This document shows positions 35,701 to 44,038 of a DNA stretch of 64,000 bases, piece after piece. Position numbers and translations under genes: made by a program. Source of the DNA: Mycolicibacterium stellerae (GTDB lineage Bacteria; Actinomycetota; Actinomycetes; Mycobacteriales; Mycobacteriaceae). The notes below the pieces were generated by a model. It was not told the origin of the DNA and did not search any database. It was given only the letters and a program-made list of their open reading frames with translations. Location of the stretch: NCBI RefSeq assembly GCF_003719305.1, contig NZ_RARC01000021.1:52175-116174 (forward strand). The letters are read 5' to 3'. Numbering within the stretch: position 1 is the stretch's first letter; the number at the start of each line of letters is the position of its first letter.

Positions 35701-36540
35701 GACATCCCGTTCCAGATCTCGGCCGCGGCCGCGCGATCGGTGCAGGCGGGTGGCGGCATCCGCAGCGCCCCGACGCTACTGAACCTGCTGCAGCAGGCCA
35801 CCGCCGTCGCAGACCGCACCGAGCTGATCAATCCCGTCGACGAGCCTGCGGCGCCTGCGCAGTCGGCCAAGGTACGCGGCAAGGCGTCCGAGGACCCCGA
35901 GGCGGCGGCGCGCAGGCGCAAAGGGCTGATCGTCGGTTTCAGCATCGGCGGCGCGATTCTCGTCGTCGCGTTGATCGTGCTCGCCTCGGTGCTGAAGGGC
36001 ATCTTCGGTGACGTCGGCGGCTTCTCCTCCGACGAACTCGGCCTCAGCGCACCGACGACGTCGGCGGACGGCGGCAGTGGTGCCTCCGGCGCAACGGTCA
36101 AACCCGTTAAGGCGACGGTGTTTTCACCCGAGGGTGAGGCCGACGCGCCCGGTGAGGCCGGCCTGGCGATCGACGGCAACGCGTCGACGGTATGGCCGAT
36201 CGACACCTACAGCGATCCCGTGCCGTTCCCCAATTTCAAAAACGGGGTCGGGCTGATGCTCCAGTTGCCGCAGCCGACGACGGTTGGCGAGGTCACCATC
36301 AACCTGAACAGCACCGGCACGTCGGTCGAGATCCGCTCGGCGCAGACGCCGACACCGTCGTCGCTGTCGGACACCACCGTGCTGACGCCGGCGACGGCGC
36401 TGCGACCCGGCAACAACACCATCAAGGTGGAGAACGCCTCACCGACGTCCAACCTTCTGGTTTGGGTGTCGACGCTGGGCCAGGTCAACGGCGAAAGCCG
36501 GTCCGACATCGCCGAGATCACCGTGAAGGCGGCGTCCTAG
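32701..36540 (+). CDS. murJ: Lipid II flippase MurJ fused to pseudokinase and extracellular domain
   Basis: 1279 residues; M. tuberculosis Rv3910 is about 1184. A Pro-rich tail (1-80) is followed by the MurJ/MviN core of 14-15 membrane helices to about 630, starting with the family motif RITGFIRIVLLA. A disordered stretch comes next. The kinase-like domain is at about 795-1040; the VAIK Lys is replaced (VALTFVD) and no HRD or DFG motif is visible, so it is a pseudokinase. In M. tuberculosis this domain is phosphorylated by PknB and bound by FhaA to restrain peptidoglycan synthesis. A helix at about 1075-1098 and an extracellular discoidin-like domain end the protein. A palindromic element adds codons about 531-549 in a loop. 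Confidence 0.94.
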   Translation: MSTTGRPFGPAQPPFDRGGGPMPRPPMPPRHAAPPPGPPGMRGYPPPSPPPPRRMPPPPPRQRIPRGPAPRRRAGRPELSDAAVVARSWGMAVATLVSRITGFIRIVLLAAILGAALSSAFSVANQLPNLVAALVLEATFTAIFVPVLARAERDDPDGGTAFVRRLVTLATALLLVATVVSVTAAPLLVRLMLGSDPQVNRSLTTAFAYLLLPQVIFYGLSSVFMAILNTRNVFGPPAWAPVINNVVAIATLVLYLVVPGELSIDPVEMGNAKLLVLGIGTTLGVFAQTAVLLVAIRKERISLRPLWGLDDRLRRFGGMAAAMVLYVLISQVGLIVGNQIASAAAASGPAIYNYTWLVLQLPFGIIGVTVLTVVMPRLSRNAAANDTPAVLADLSLATRLTMVTLIPIVAFMTVGGPAIGSALFAYGNFGDVDAGYLGMAITLSAFTLIPYALVLLQLRVFYAREQPWTPIVVIIVITAVKVAASLAAPHLTDDRELVAGYLGLANGVGFLAGAMVGYVLLRANLNPPGGLGALPSQAGGPPGVRGGLVNLEVVRTVLVATAASLLAGLIAHVIDQLLGLESLTEHGGGGSMLRLLVLGLIMAPIIGGVLLAARVPEAQAALSAVLRRLGKAPKVAGTPVAPPVRPRSRAPLPYPDQRNLPASRGRHSPAAVRRGPPASVAGVGMRKGPAVTDESAGDSAPLPDNGATTKMPRPTADDFEPDVPADGPAGPGHSAGREQADPGTMPVGTVSPPTSGRPPADYGGDPTREGLPFDIPREPAIETATSDEDVHLIPGATIGGGRYRLLVFHGGPPRLQFWQALDTALDRQVALTFVDPEAALSDEDLQQILDRTLRLSRVESPGIARILDVANTGSGGLIVSEWIRGGSLEEVAATSPSPIGGARAMQTLAAAAEQAHRSGVAMSIDHPSRVRVSIEGDVALAFPATMPEATPEDDIRGIGAALYALLINRWPLAEAGVRSGLAPAEVDAAGEPVEPRSIDRDIPFQISAAAARSVQAGGGIRSAPTLLNLLQQATAVADRTELINPVDEPAAPAQSAKVRGKASEDPEAAARRRKGLIVGFSIGGAILVVALIVLASVLKGIFGDVGGFSSDELGLSAPTTSADGGSGASGATVKPVKATVFSPEGEADAPGEAGLAIDGNASTVWPIDTYSDPVPFPNFKNGVGLMLQLPQPTTVGEVTINLNSTGTSVEIRSAQTPTPSSLSDTTVLTPATALRPGNNTIKVENASPTSNLLVWVSTLGQVNGESRSDIAEITVKAAS
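34291..34345. repeat. Palindromic element inserted in frame in murJ
   Basis: ACTCCCCTCGCA at 34299-34310 pairs with TGCGAGGGGGACT at 34331-34343 (one bulge), and CTGGGGGC at 34291-34298 is repeated at 34313-34320. The element is GC-rich and translates to a Gly/Pro-rich stretch (GALPSQAGGPPGVRGG) between two membrane helices. It looks like a dispersed palindromic repeat that landed in coding DNA and kept the frame. No other copy is visible in this window. Its family name is unknown to me. Confidence 0.6.
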
Positions 36541-36638
36541 CCCGTCATCCCAAGGGCTCCCCGCCTGGAACGCCATGTCAGCGGGGTTTGCGAAAACTGG
36601 TGCAGAAGCGGGTGTCCCGGCGTGCTTAGGGTTCGCCT

Positions 36639-37229
36639 GTGGGGAGCTTCTGGGGGACTGCCGAGGAAGAACGCAGCGATGCCGAGTTGCTCGCCGCGCA
36701 CGTCGCGGGTGATCGGTACGCGTTCGAGGAACTGTTTTACCGCCACCACCGGCAGTTGTACCGGCTGGCGATGATGACCAGCCGCAACCCGGACGACGCC
36801 GCCGACGCGCTGCAGGATGCGCTGTTGTCCGCACACCGCACCGCGGCCTCGTTTCGCCGCGACGCCGCGGTGAGCAGTTGGCTGTATCGCATCGTGGTCA
36901 ACGCATGCGTGGACCGGCTGCGCCGCAACAAGTCCCATCCGACAACGGAACTCAACGACGACAACTGCCTGGTCGGCGACCACACCCCACGGGTGGATAC
37001 CGCGATCATGGTGCAGCGCGCGCTGATGCGGCTGCCTGTCGAACAACGGGCCGCGGTGGTCGCCGTGGACATGCAGGGCTATTCGGTAGCCGAAACCGCG
37101 CGGATGCTGGGCGTGGCAGAAGGCACGGTGAAGAGCCGCTGCTCGCGGGCCCGCGCCAAGCTGGCCGAGGCGCTCGGATACTTCGACGCCACAGCAGCCG
37201 TGCCCGACACCCGCGGCGCCATGCAGTGA
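36639..37229 (+). CDS. sigM: ECF sigma factor SigM
   Basis: 196 residues from a GTG. Region 2 is at about 20-85 (YAFEELFYRHHRQLYRLA, NPDDAADALQDALLSAHR) and region 4 at about 130-180 (LMRLPVEQRAAVVAVDMQGYSVAETARMLG, AEGTVKSRCSRARAKL). Both have the ECF pattern and match M. tuberculosis SigM (Rv3911). SigM directs stress-related and secretion (ESX) gene expression. The gene follows murJ by 98 bp and precedes a candidate anti-sigma gene by 14 bp, so the sigma/anti-sigma pair is co-transcribed. A GGAAC is seen upstream at 36567, but no matching -10 was found. Confidence 0.94.
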   Translation: MGSFWGTAEEERSDAELLAAHVAGDRYAFEELFYRHHRQLYRLAMMTSRNPDDAADALQDALLSAHRTAASFRRDAAVSSWLYRIVVNACVDRLRRNKSHPTTELNDDNCLVGDHTPRVDTAIMVQRALMRLPVEQRAAVVAVDMQGYSVAETARMLGVAEGTVKSRCSRARAKLAEALGYFDATAAVPDTRGAMQ

Positions 37230-37243
37230 GTCACTATTGAGCG

Positions 37244-37606
37244 GTGGACAGCGGCCAGGCCGGGCTTCCTGAGGAGCGGGTCCGCCGTGCCCTGCGACAC
37301 CTTGGCGCCGACGCCGACTCGGCGCCACCCGTGCCGCCTGGCGTTACCGCCCGAATAGCGGCCGCGCTGCGCGCCGCACCGCCGGCACATGCCGACCGCC
37401 CCACGCCCCGCATCGGCCGGCTCCGAATAATCGGCATGATCATCGGCATCGGCGCGACGGCCGCGGCGATCGTCTGCACGGCGATGCTCGTGCACAGCAG
37501 TCCGCCGACCCCCGCGTTTCCCAAGGGACCGACCGCCGAGCGCATGACGGTACCGGTGACCCGCGTGACTCCCGACACGCCCAAAGCCGTGGTCACGCCT
37601 CCGTAG
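37244..37606 (+). CDS. Candidate anti-sigma-M factor, short (RsmA position)
   Basis: 120 residues from a GTG. A cytoplasmic N-terminal part with RVRRALRHLGADADS is followed by one membrane helix at about 64-84 (IGMIIGIGATAAAIVCTAML) and a short extracytoplasmic tail. M. tuberculosis RsmA (Rv3912), in the same place, is about 254 residues with a longer N-terminal anti-sigma part and a C-terminal domain of about 100 residues. Neither is evident here, so the gene is a shortened form. The membrane topology and position after sigM still support an anti-sigma role, but the sigma-binding motif is unclear. Confidence 0.7.
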   Translation: MDSGQAGLPEERVRRALRHLGADADSAPPVPPGVTARIAAALRAAPPAHADRPTPRIGRLRIIGMIIGIGATAAAIVCTAMLVHSSPPTPAFPKGPTAERMTVPVTRVTPDTPKAVVTPP

Positions 37607-37626
37607 TGCGGCCCACCAGCGATGTG

Positions 37627-37653
37627 GGAACACCCCGGCTTACCCTGGTGTTT
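37627..37653 (+). promoter_or_regulatory. SigH-type promoter candidate upstream of trxB2
   Basis: GGAACA at 37627-37632 is followed after 17 nt by GTTT at 37650-37653. This agrees with the mycobacterial SigH/actinobacterial SigR pattern (GGAAY, 16-20 nt, GTT). It is 27 bp ahead of the trxB2 ATG. SigH is known to induce thioredoxin and thioredoxin reductase genes under disulfide stress. Confidence 0.5.
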
Positions 37654-37679
37654 GTATCGATGCAGGCAGAAAGGCTCGC

Positions 37680-38659
<980 letters not shown>

Positions 38660-38663
<4 letters not shown>

Positions 38664-39001
38664 CCGGAACCGAGAAGACCAGCAAGACGGTGAACGTCAC
38701 CGACGACTCGTTCTCTGACGACGTCTTGTCGAGCAGCACCCCCGTGCTGGTGGACTTCTGGGCCACCTGGTGCGGGCCGTGCAAGATGGTCGCCCCTGTG
38801 CTCGAGGAGATCGCCGGCGAGAAAGCCGGTTCCCTGACGGTCGCCAAGCTCGATGTCGACGCCAACCCCGCGACGGCACGCGATTTCCAGGTGGTGTCGA
38901 TTCCGACGATGATCCTGTTCAAAGACGGCGCGCCGGTGAAGCGCATCGTCGGCGCCAAAGGCAAGGCCGCGCTGCTGCGCGAGCTGGCCGACGTCGTCTA
39001 A
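38660..39001 (+). CDS. trxC: Thioredoxin TrxC
   Basis: 113 residues with the redox site WATWCGPCKMVAP near residue 37, the cis-Pro segment VVSIPTMILFKDG near 75 and the usual fold order. It is the main thioredoxin partner of TrxB2 and donates electrons to ribonucleotide reductase, peroxiredoxins and methionine sulfoxide reductases. The N-terminal tail MTGTEKTSKTVNV precedes the domain. It is co-translated with trxB2 by a 4-bp overlap. Confidence 0.97.
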
Positions 39002-39138
39002 CACCCTGGCCCAACCAGCGGCGACCCGCCTGGCGTTTTCCGGAATCGGGCCTGCTTCTGAGATAATTCCGCTTAGCCTGTCCTGCAATCGTCAGCGCTG
39101 GACCCGCCGCTGATCTGTGCTATCGAAAGGGCCCCGTT

Positions 39139-40323
39139 ATGTCGAGTCTGCGTCGAGGTGACCGCGGCAGCGCGGTGGCCGAGATCCGGACCGCGCTCGC
39201 GGCGCTGAGGCTGGTGGACGGCCCGGACGAGGACCTGAGCACGGGCAGGCATGTTGCGGCCGACTATTTCGACCTCGAGCTCGACGAAGCCGTCCGCGCA
39301 TTTCAGCAGCATCGAGGCCTGCTCGTCGACGGGATTGTCGGCGAAGCGACGTACCGCGCGCTGAAAGAGGCGTCGTACCGTCTCGGGGCGCGCATCCTCA
39401 GCCACCAGTTCGGCGCGCCGATGTACGGCGACGACGTCGCCACCCTGCAGGCGCGACTCCAGGATCTCGGCTTCTACACCGGGCTGGTGGACGGGCATTT
39501 CGGGCTGACGACCCATAACGCGCTGATGTCCTACCAGCGCGAGTACGGAATGTCTCCCGACGGTATCTGCGGCCCGGAGACGTTGCGCTCCTTGTACTTT
39601 CTCGGCTCCCGGGTCACCGGCGGCTCCATTCACGCCATCCGCGAGGAGGAGCTGGTCCGCCGATCCGGCCCACGGCTGTCCGGCAAGCGCATCATCATCG
39701 ACCCGGGCCGCGGCGGCGGCGACAACGGGCTGATCATGCAGAGCTCGACCGGTCCGATCAGCGAGGCAGACATCCTGTGGGACCTGGCCAGCCGGCTCGA
39801 GGGCCGGATGACGGCCATCGGCATGGAGACCTTCCTGTCCCGACCGCCCGCCCGCAGCCCGTCGGACGCCGAACGGGCCATGACCGCCAACACCGTCGGC
39901 GCAGACCTGATGATCAGCCTGCGCTGTGCCACCCACGCGAGCACGTCGGCGAACGGTGTCGCGTCGTTCCACTTCGGCAACTCACACGGTTCGGTGTCGA
40001 CCATTGGCCGCAACCTCGCGGACTTCATACAGCGAGAAGTGGTGGCGCGCACCGGTTTACGGGATTGCCGGACGCACGGGCGGACGTGGGACCTGCTGCG
40101 GCTGACCCGGATGCCGACGGTCCAGGTGGACGTCGGCTACATCACCAACCCCCGTGACCGCGACATGCTGGTCTCCAGCCCGGCCCGCGACTCGATCGCC
40201 GAGGGCATCCTCGCGGCGGTCAAGCGGCTGTACCTGCTGGGCAAGAACGACCGCCCCACAGGCACATTCACGTTCGCGGAGCTGCTTGCACACGAACTGT
40301 CGGTCGAAGCAGGCCGAAGCTAA
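39139..40323 (+). CDS. cwlM: CwlM, amidase-fold regulator of peptidoglycan synthesis
   Basis: 394 residues. Two peptidoglycan-binding-like modules lie at about 1-75 and 80-150 (LQARLQDLGFYTGLVDGHFG), followed by an Amidase_3-type domain at about 175-370 (RIIIDPGRGGGDNG). In the zinc amidase fold the first metal ligand is His in DPGHGG, but here it is Arg (DPGRGG). This fits the view that CwlM is not an active amidase. When phosphorylated by PknB it activates MurA. The C-terminal DRPTGTFTF holds three Thr that resemble the phosphorylated region. No signal peptide, so it is cytoplasmic. Confidence 0.92.
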   Translation: MSSLRRGDRGSAVAEIRTALAALRLVDGPDEDLSTGRHVAADYFDLELDEAVRAFQQHRGLLVDGIVGEATYRALKEASYRLGARILSHQFGAPMYGDDVATLQARLQDLGFYTGLVDGHFGLTTHNALMSYQREYGMSPDGICGPETLRSLYFLGSRVTGGSIHAIREEELVRRSGPRLSGKRIIIDPGRGGGDNGLIMQSSTGPISEADILWDLASRLEGRMTAIGMETFLSRPPARSPSDAERAMTANTVGADLMISLRCATHASTSANGVASFHFGNSHGSVSTIGRNLADFIQREVVARTGLRDCRTHGRTWDLLRLTRMPTVQVDVGYITNPRDRDMLVSSPARDSIAEGILAAVKRLYLLGKNDRPTGTFTFAELLAHELSVEAGRS

Positions 40324-40327
40324 TCCG

Positions 40328-41095
40328 TCAGCAGATGCTCGCGCCCGCACCAACGGGCTGCTTCAACGCGTCGGATTCCAGCAGTCGCTCCAGCGCGGCC
40401 TCCACCTCGGCCTTCCAGCCCAGGCCACTCTCGAGCTCGAGGCGAAGCCGCGGGAAGTAGCGATGCTTCGACACTTCCACGAAGCCGACCCGCTCGAGAA
40501 ACTCGACGTCGAGGACGCACTGGTCGACCGAGCAATCACCGAGCACCTCCACCACCGGCCCGAGTTCTGCGGGCACCAGTCGCGGGTCGACGAATTCCGC
40601 GGTCGCCTCGGTGCGGCCGAACGCTTCCAGTGCCCGCACGCCGCGGCGCACGAGATCGGCCACCACGGCCGCGATCAGGCCTTGGGATAGGCCGCCGACG
40701 CTGCGGTCATCACCGCTTCGCGCCTGGGCGGTCTCCACCCCGAGCGAGGTGAGCAAAACGGCGTCGGCGCTGACCGGTCCGCTGGGAAAGAGCCGCGCCC
40801 GCGGCACGACACTCGGTGGCGCGTAGAACGCGTAGCCGAGGCAGGGTTTGTCGTCGTAGTCGTCGTCGGTCGCATCGGTGCGGCCGCCCGCCGGCGCGCT
40901 GGAGGCGATCTGCCCGCACGATCCCCACTCCAGCATCACCATCGACAGCCAGGCTTCCTTCTCGAATTCCGGGTCGGACAGATGGTCCTCGGCTCCCAGC
41001 GTCGACGGGTCCACCTCCCAGAACACACATCGGCGTGCGTGCTTGGGCAGCCGCTCGAATGCTTCGAGGCGCAGGGGCGTGATTCGCGCTGACAC
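40328..41095 (-). CDS. Conserved mycobacterial protein, GNAT-like (Rv3916c-like)
   Basis: 255 residues from the GTG at VSARITPLRL; M. tuberculosis Rv3916c is similar in size. There is no signal peptide or membrane segment. The order of segments (LSMVMLEWGSCGQIA, CLGYAFYAPP, RSVGGLSQGLIAAVVADLVRRGV, EFLERVGFVEVSKH) resembles a divergent GNAT fold, but the acetyl-CoA loop is not clear. An acidic linker (DATDDDYDD) lies near residue 110. It is just after parB in the same direction and 4 bp from the convergent cwlM stop. Function unknown. Confidence 0.8.
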   Translation of the reverse strand: MSARITPLRLEAFERLPKHARRCVFWEVDPSTLGAEDHLSDPEFEKEAWLSMVMLEWGSCGQIASSAPAGGRTDATDDDYDDKPCLGYAFYAPPSVVPRARLFPSGPVSADAVLLTSLGVETAQARSGDDRSVGGLSQGLIAAVVADLVRRGVRALEAFGRTEATAEFVDPRLVPAELGPVVEVLGDCSVDQCVLDVEFLERVGFVEVSKHRYFPRLRLELESGLGWKAEVEAALERLLESDALKQPVGAGASIC

Positions 41096-41354
41096 TAGAC
41101 TTCCCTGGTTCCAGGCGGTGCCAATTTGTATGACCGCCACTCCAGGATAGGAGGCGCCGCGGCGGACGGCCCGCTTTCGCCGATCAGCCGCGTGGGCGAA
41201 GAGCAGGCAGAAGTGTGTTGGCTCACTCGTCGTGGCCCGATCGGCCAAGAGTGCCAAAGGTGTTGCACCGCATCATGATTCCTCCGGTGCGCCGGGCTGA
41301 GCGCCGGCGCCGTTATCGATGTGTCACAGTGACGTAATTTCCCCGTGTCCTAGG

Positions 41355-42323
41355 TCAGGCCTTCGCAGAGTTCATCAAGTCGACTATCCGCTGTAGGTCG
41401 TCGACCGACCCGAACTCGACAACGATCTTGCCTTTGCGTTTGCCCAGGCTGACCGTCACGCGCGTATCGAAGGCGGTCGACAGCCGTTCAGCAACATCCT
41501 GCAGGCCGGGCATATGAATCGGCTTGCGGCGCGGTGCCGCCGGGGTGGAGGTGTCTTCGCGGTTCGCCAGGGTGACCGCTTCTTCGGTCGCACGCACCGA
41601 CAGGCCCTCGGCGACGATGCGCGCGGCGAGTTCCTCTTGTGCCTCCGGCCCACCTTCGAGGGCGAGCAACGCCCGCGCGTGACCCGCCGACAGCACGCCG
41701 GCTGCGACGCGGCGCTGAACGGCGACCGGCAGCCGCAGCAGACGAATCATGTTGGTGATCACCGGGCGAGACCGGCCGATGCGCGCCGCGAGCTCGTCGT
41801 GGGTGACCTCGAACTCATCGAGCAGCTGCTGATAGGCGGCGGCTTCTTCGAGGGGGTTCAGTTGTGCCCGATGGATGTTCTCCAACAGCGCGTCCCTCAA
41901 CATGCTGTCGTCGGCGGTCTCCCGCACGATCGCGGGGATCGTGGCCAACCCGGCCTCTTGGGCGGCGCGCCACCGCCGCTCCCCCATGACGAGTTGGTAG
42001 TGCCCCGGCTGGCCGGACATGCCCCGCACCACGATGGGTTGCATCAGTCCGAACTCACGGATGGAGTGCACGAGTTCGGCAAGGGCCTCCTCGTCGAACA
42101 CCTGACGCGGCTGCCGTGGGTTGCGCTCGATCGCAGCCGGGTCGATCTCTCGGTAAACAGCGCCGACCGGGCTCTGCTCCGGGGCACCGCCGAGTACGAC
42201 GTCCGCGGCGGCGTCACCCATCCGGTGCCCCATCGAGGCCGAGTTGGTATCTTCCGGACCCGTCGGGATCAACGAGGCAAGGCCGCGGCCAAGGCCGCTC
42301 CTTTTGCGCGAGGGCTGGCTCAT
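41355..42323 (-). CDS. parB: Chromosome partitioning protein ParB
   Basis: 322 residues. The N-terminal basic segment RKRSGLGRGLASLIP binds ParA. The CTP-binding/ParB core includes NPRQPRQVF and GERRWRAAQEAGL, and the helix-turn-helix lies around VTHDELAARIGRSRPVITN. The dimerising C-terminal domain ends VDLMNSAKA. ParB loads on parS and spreads as a CTP-dependent clamp to organise the origin. Its start overlaps parA by 4 bp (ATGA). Two perfect parS sites lie 0.9 and 1.6 kb upstream in parA and rsmG. Confidence 0.97.
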   Translation of the reverse strand: MSQPSRKRSGLGRGLASLIPTGPEDTNSASMGHRMGDAAADVVLGGAPEQSPVGAVYREIDPAAIERNPRQPRQVFDEEALAELVHSIREFGLMQPIVVRGMSGQPGHYQLVMGERRWRAAQEAGLATIPAIVRETADDSMLRDALLENIHRAQLNPLEEAAAYQQLLDEFEVTHDELAARIGRSRPVITNMIRLLRLPVAVQRRVAAGVLSAGHARALLALEGGPEAQEELAARIVAEGLSVRATEEAVTLANREDTSTPAAPRRKPIHMPGLQDVAERLSTAFDTRVTVSLGKRKGKIVVEFGSVDDLQRIVDLMNSAKA

Positions 42324-43282
42324 TGGTTTTGTCCTCTCTGCGCCGCGCCCCGTTCGGCGAGTTCGCGACTGGCGTCCATGTAGCTCAGCGCGCCGCGCGA
42401 GCCCGGGTCGTAGTTCAGGATGGTCATGCCGTAGCCCGGCGCCTCGGATACCTTCACGCTGCGCGGGATGACGGTTCCCAACACCTTGTCACCGAAGTGC
42501 GCGCGGACGTCGGCCGCGACCTGATCGGCGAGCCGGGTCCTGCCGTCGTACATCGTCAGAATGACGGTGGAAACATTGAGTTTCGGGTTGAGGTGCGCCT
42601 TGACCATCTCGATGGTGCGCAGCAGCTGGCCGACTCCCTCCAGCGCGTAGTACTCGCACTGAATCGGGATCAACACCTCGGGCGCGGCCACCAACGCGTT
42701 GATCGTCAGCAGGCCCAGCGATGGTGGGCAGTCGATGAAGACATAGTCGAAGTCGTGGTTGTGGAGTTCTGCGAGCGCGGTGCGGAGCCGGCCTTCGCGC
42801 GCGACCATGCTGACCAACTCGATCTCGGCGCCGGCCAGTTCGATGGTGGCGGGGACGCAGAACAGCCGCTCGTTGTGCGGACTGCGCTGCAGGGTTTGAT
42901 GCAGCGGTATCTCGCCGATGAGGACTTCATAGGACGAGGGGGTGCCGGGGTGGTGGTCGACGCCGAGAGCGGTGCTGGCGTTGCCCTGCGGATCGAGGTC
43001 GATGACGAGAACCTTCAGGCCCTGCATCGCGAGCGCGGCAGCCACATTGACGGCCGTGGTGGTCTTGCCGACACCCCCCTTCTGATTGGCGATCGTGAAC
43101 ACCCGCTGGCTCACCGGCCGGGGCAGCCGTGCCTCGGCGTGCAGAAGGCGCACAGCGCGCTCGGCTTCGGCTCCGATCGGCGTGTCGATGACGTCGTCCG
43201 GGACCCATGTTTCACGTGAAACATCGGTGCTTCCCGTGGCACCCGTCGGTGGCACAGCCCCACCCTCCGAGACCGGATTCAT
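42320..43282 (-). CDS. parA: Chromosome partitioning ATPase ParA (Soj)
   Basis: 320 residues from the ATG at MNPVSEGG, with AGGAGAA upstream and a 4-bp overlap with rsmG. The deviant Walker A KGGVGKTTTAVN, Walker A' DLDPQGNAST and Walker B FIDCPPSLG define a ParA/MinD ATPase that moves ParB-parS complexes. The frame is open 78 codons upstream inside rsmG but is not coding there. The segment DVSRETW near residue 20 is encoded by a perfect parS site. The gene belongs to the rpmH-to-parB block. Confidence 0.97.
   Translation of the reverse strand: MNPVSEGGAVPPTGATGSTDVSRETWVPDDVIDTPIGAEAERAVRLLHAEARLPRPVSQRVFTIANQKGGVGKTTTAVNVAAALAMQGLKVLVIDLDPQGNASTALGVDHHPGTPSSYEVLIGEIPLHQTLQRSPHNERLFCVPATIELAGAEIELVSMVAREGRLRTALAELHNHDFDYVFIDCPPSLGLLTINALVAAPEVLIPIQCEYYALEGVGQLLRTIEMVKAHLNPKLNVSTVILTMYDGRTRLADQVAADVRAHFGDKVLGTVIPRSVKVSEAPGYGMTILNYDPGSRGALSYMDASRELAERGAAQRGQNQ
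43208..43223. other. parS centromere site in parA
   Basis: TGTTTCACGTGAAACA, an exact match to the canonical bacterial parS, within an 18-bp perfect palindrome (43207-43224). It is in the coding sequence of parA near its 5' end, where it spells VSRET. It is the ParB-binding site for origin segregation. Confidence 0.96.
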
Positions 43283-43980
43283 CCCCTTCTCCTGCCCGCT
43301 CGTGTCGACCGGCGATGTGCCGGCACCGACTCCCCGCGCCGCGCGGTGACCACGGTGGCGGGCGGATTCAACAAGTCCCCTCCACATGTCACCACCCTGG
43401 CATCCACCGCGCCCAGTGACTCCATCACACGCCGGTGCTCGTCGATCTCGCCGGCCGCACGCTCGCCCTTGATCGCCAACATTCGTCCCCCCGGTCGAAG
43501 CAGCGGCACGCTCCATCTCGTCAACTTGTCCAACGAGGCCACCGCCCTGGACACGACCGCGTCCATCTCCCCCACTTGTTGCAACACAGATTGGTCTTCG
43601 GCTCGGCCACGGACCACGGCGACATCCACGTCGAGGTCGTCGATGACCTCGCGGAGGAAATCGGAGCGCCGCAGAAGCGGCTCGATCAGTGTCACCCGCA
43701 AGTCCGGCCGGGCCAACGCTAACGGTATCCCTGGAAGGCCGGCTCCACTACCGATGTCGGCAATCTGGTCACCCCGGTCGAGCAACTCACCGAGCACCGC
43801 GCTGTTGAGCAGGTGCCGTTCCCACAACCGGTCCGCTTCGCGGGGTCCGATGAGGCCGCGTTCGACGCCCGCGCCCGCCAAGATTTCGGCGTAGCGCCGA
43901 GCATGTTCCAGGCGGTCGCCAAAGACCGTCGCCGCCCCCGGCGGGGGTTCGGGGACGTCGCCATGTTTCACGTGAAACAT
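43279..43980 (-). CDS. rsmG: 16S rRNA m7G527 methyltransferase RsmG (GidB)
   Basis: 233 residues from the ATG at MFHVKHGD. It methylates G527 of 16S rRNA; loss gives low-level streptomycin resistance. The SAM-binding motif I is IGSGAGLPGIPLALA near residue 75, with RAVASLDKL further on. The start codon is part of a perfect parS site (the MFHVKH residues are the parS translation), a feature known from actinobacterial rsmG genes. It overlaps parA by 4 bp and lies 58 bp after jag. The C-terminal tail is basic (RSTRAGRRRG). Confidence 0.95.
   Translation of the reverse strand: MFHVKHGDVPEPPPGAATVFGDRLEHARRYAEILAGAGVERGLIGPREADRLWERHLLNSAVLGELLDRGDQIADIGSGAGLPGIPLALARPDLRVTLIEPLLRRSDFLREVIDDLDVDVAVVRGRAEDQSVLQQVGEMDAVVSRAVASLDKLTRWSVPLLRPGGRMLAIKGERAAGEIDEHRRVMESLGAVDARVVTCGGDLLNPPATVVTARRGESVPAHRRSTRAGRRRG
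43964..43979. other. parS centromere site at the rsmG start
   Basis: A second exact TGTTTCACGTGAAACA, in an 18-bp palindrome at 43963-43980 that contains the rsmG start codon. It lies 756 bp from the first parS. ParB bound here could also affect expression of rsmG. Confidence 0.96.
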
Positions 43981-44038
43981 CCTCCGGATCCCCGTGCCAT
44001 CCAAGGCGGCGGCTTCGAACTACACCTGTGTAACTCCG

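Noticed and set aside
41096..41354. Possible small gene or RNA between the Rv3916c-like gene and parB
   Set aside because: 259 bp with short frames only, no ribosome site with a protein-like frame, and no strong hairpin; probably a promoter region.
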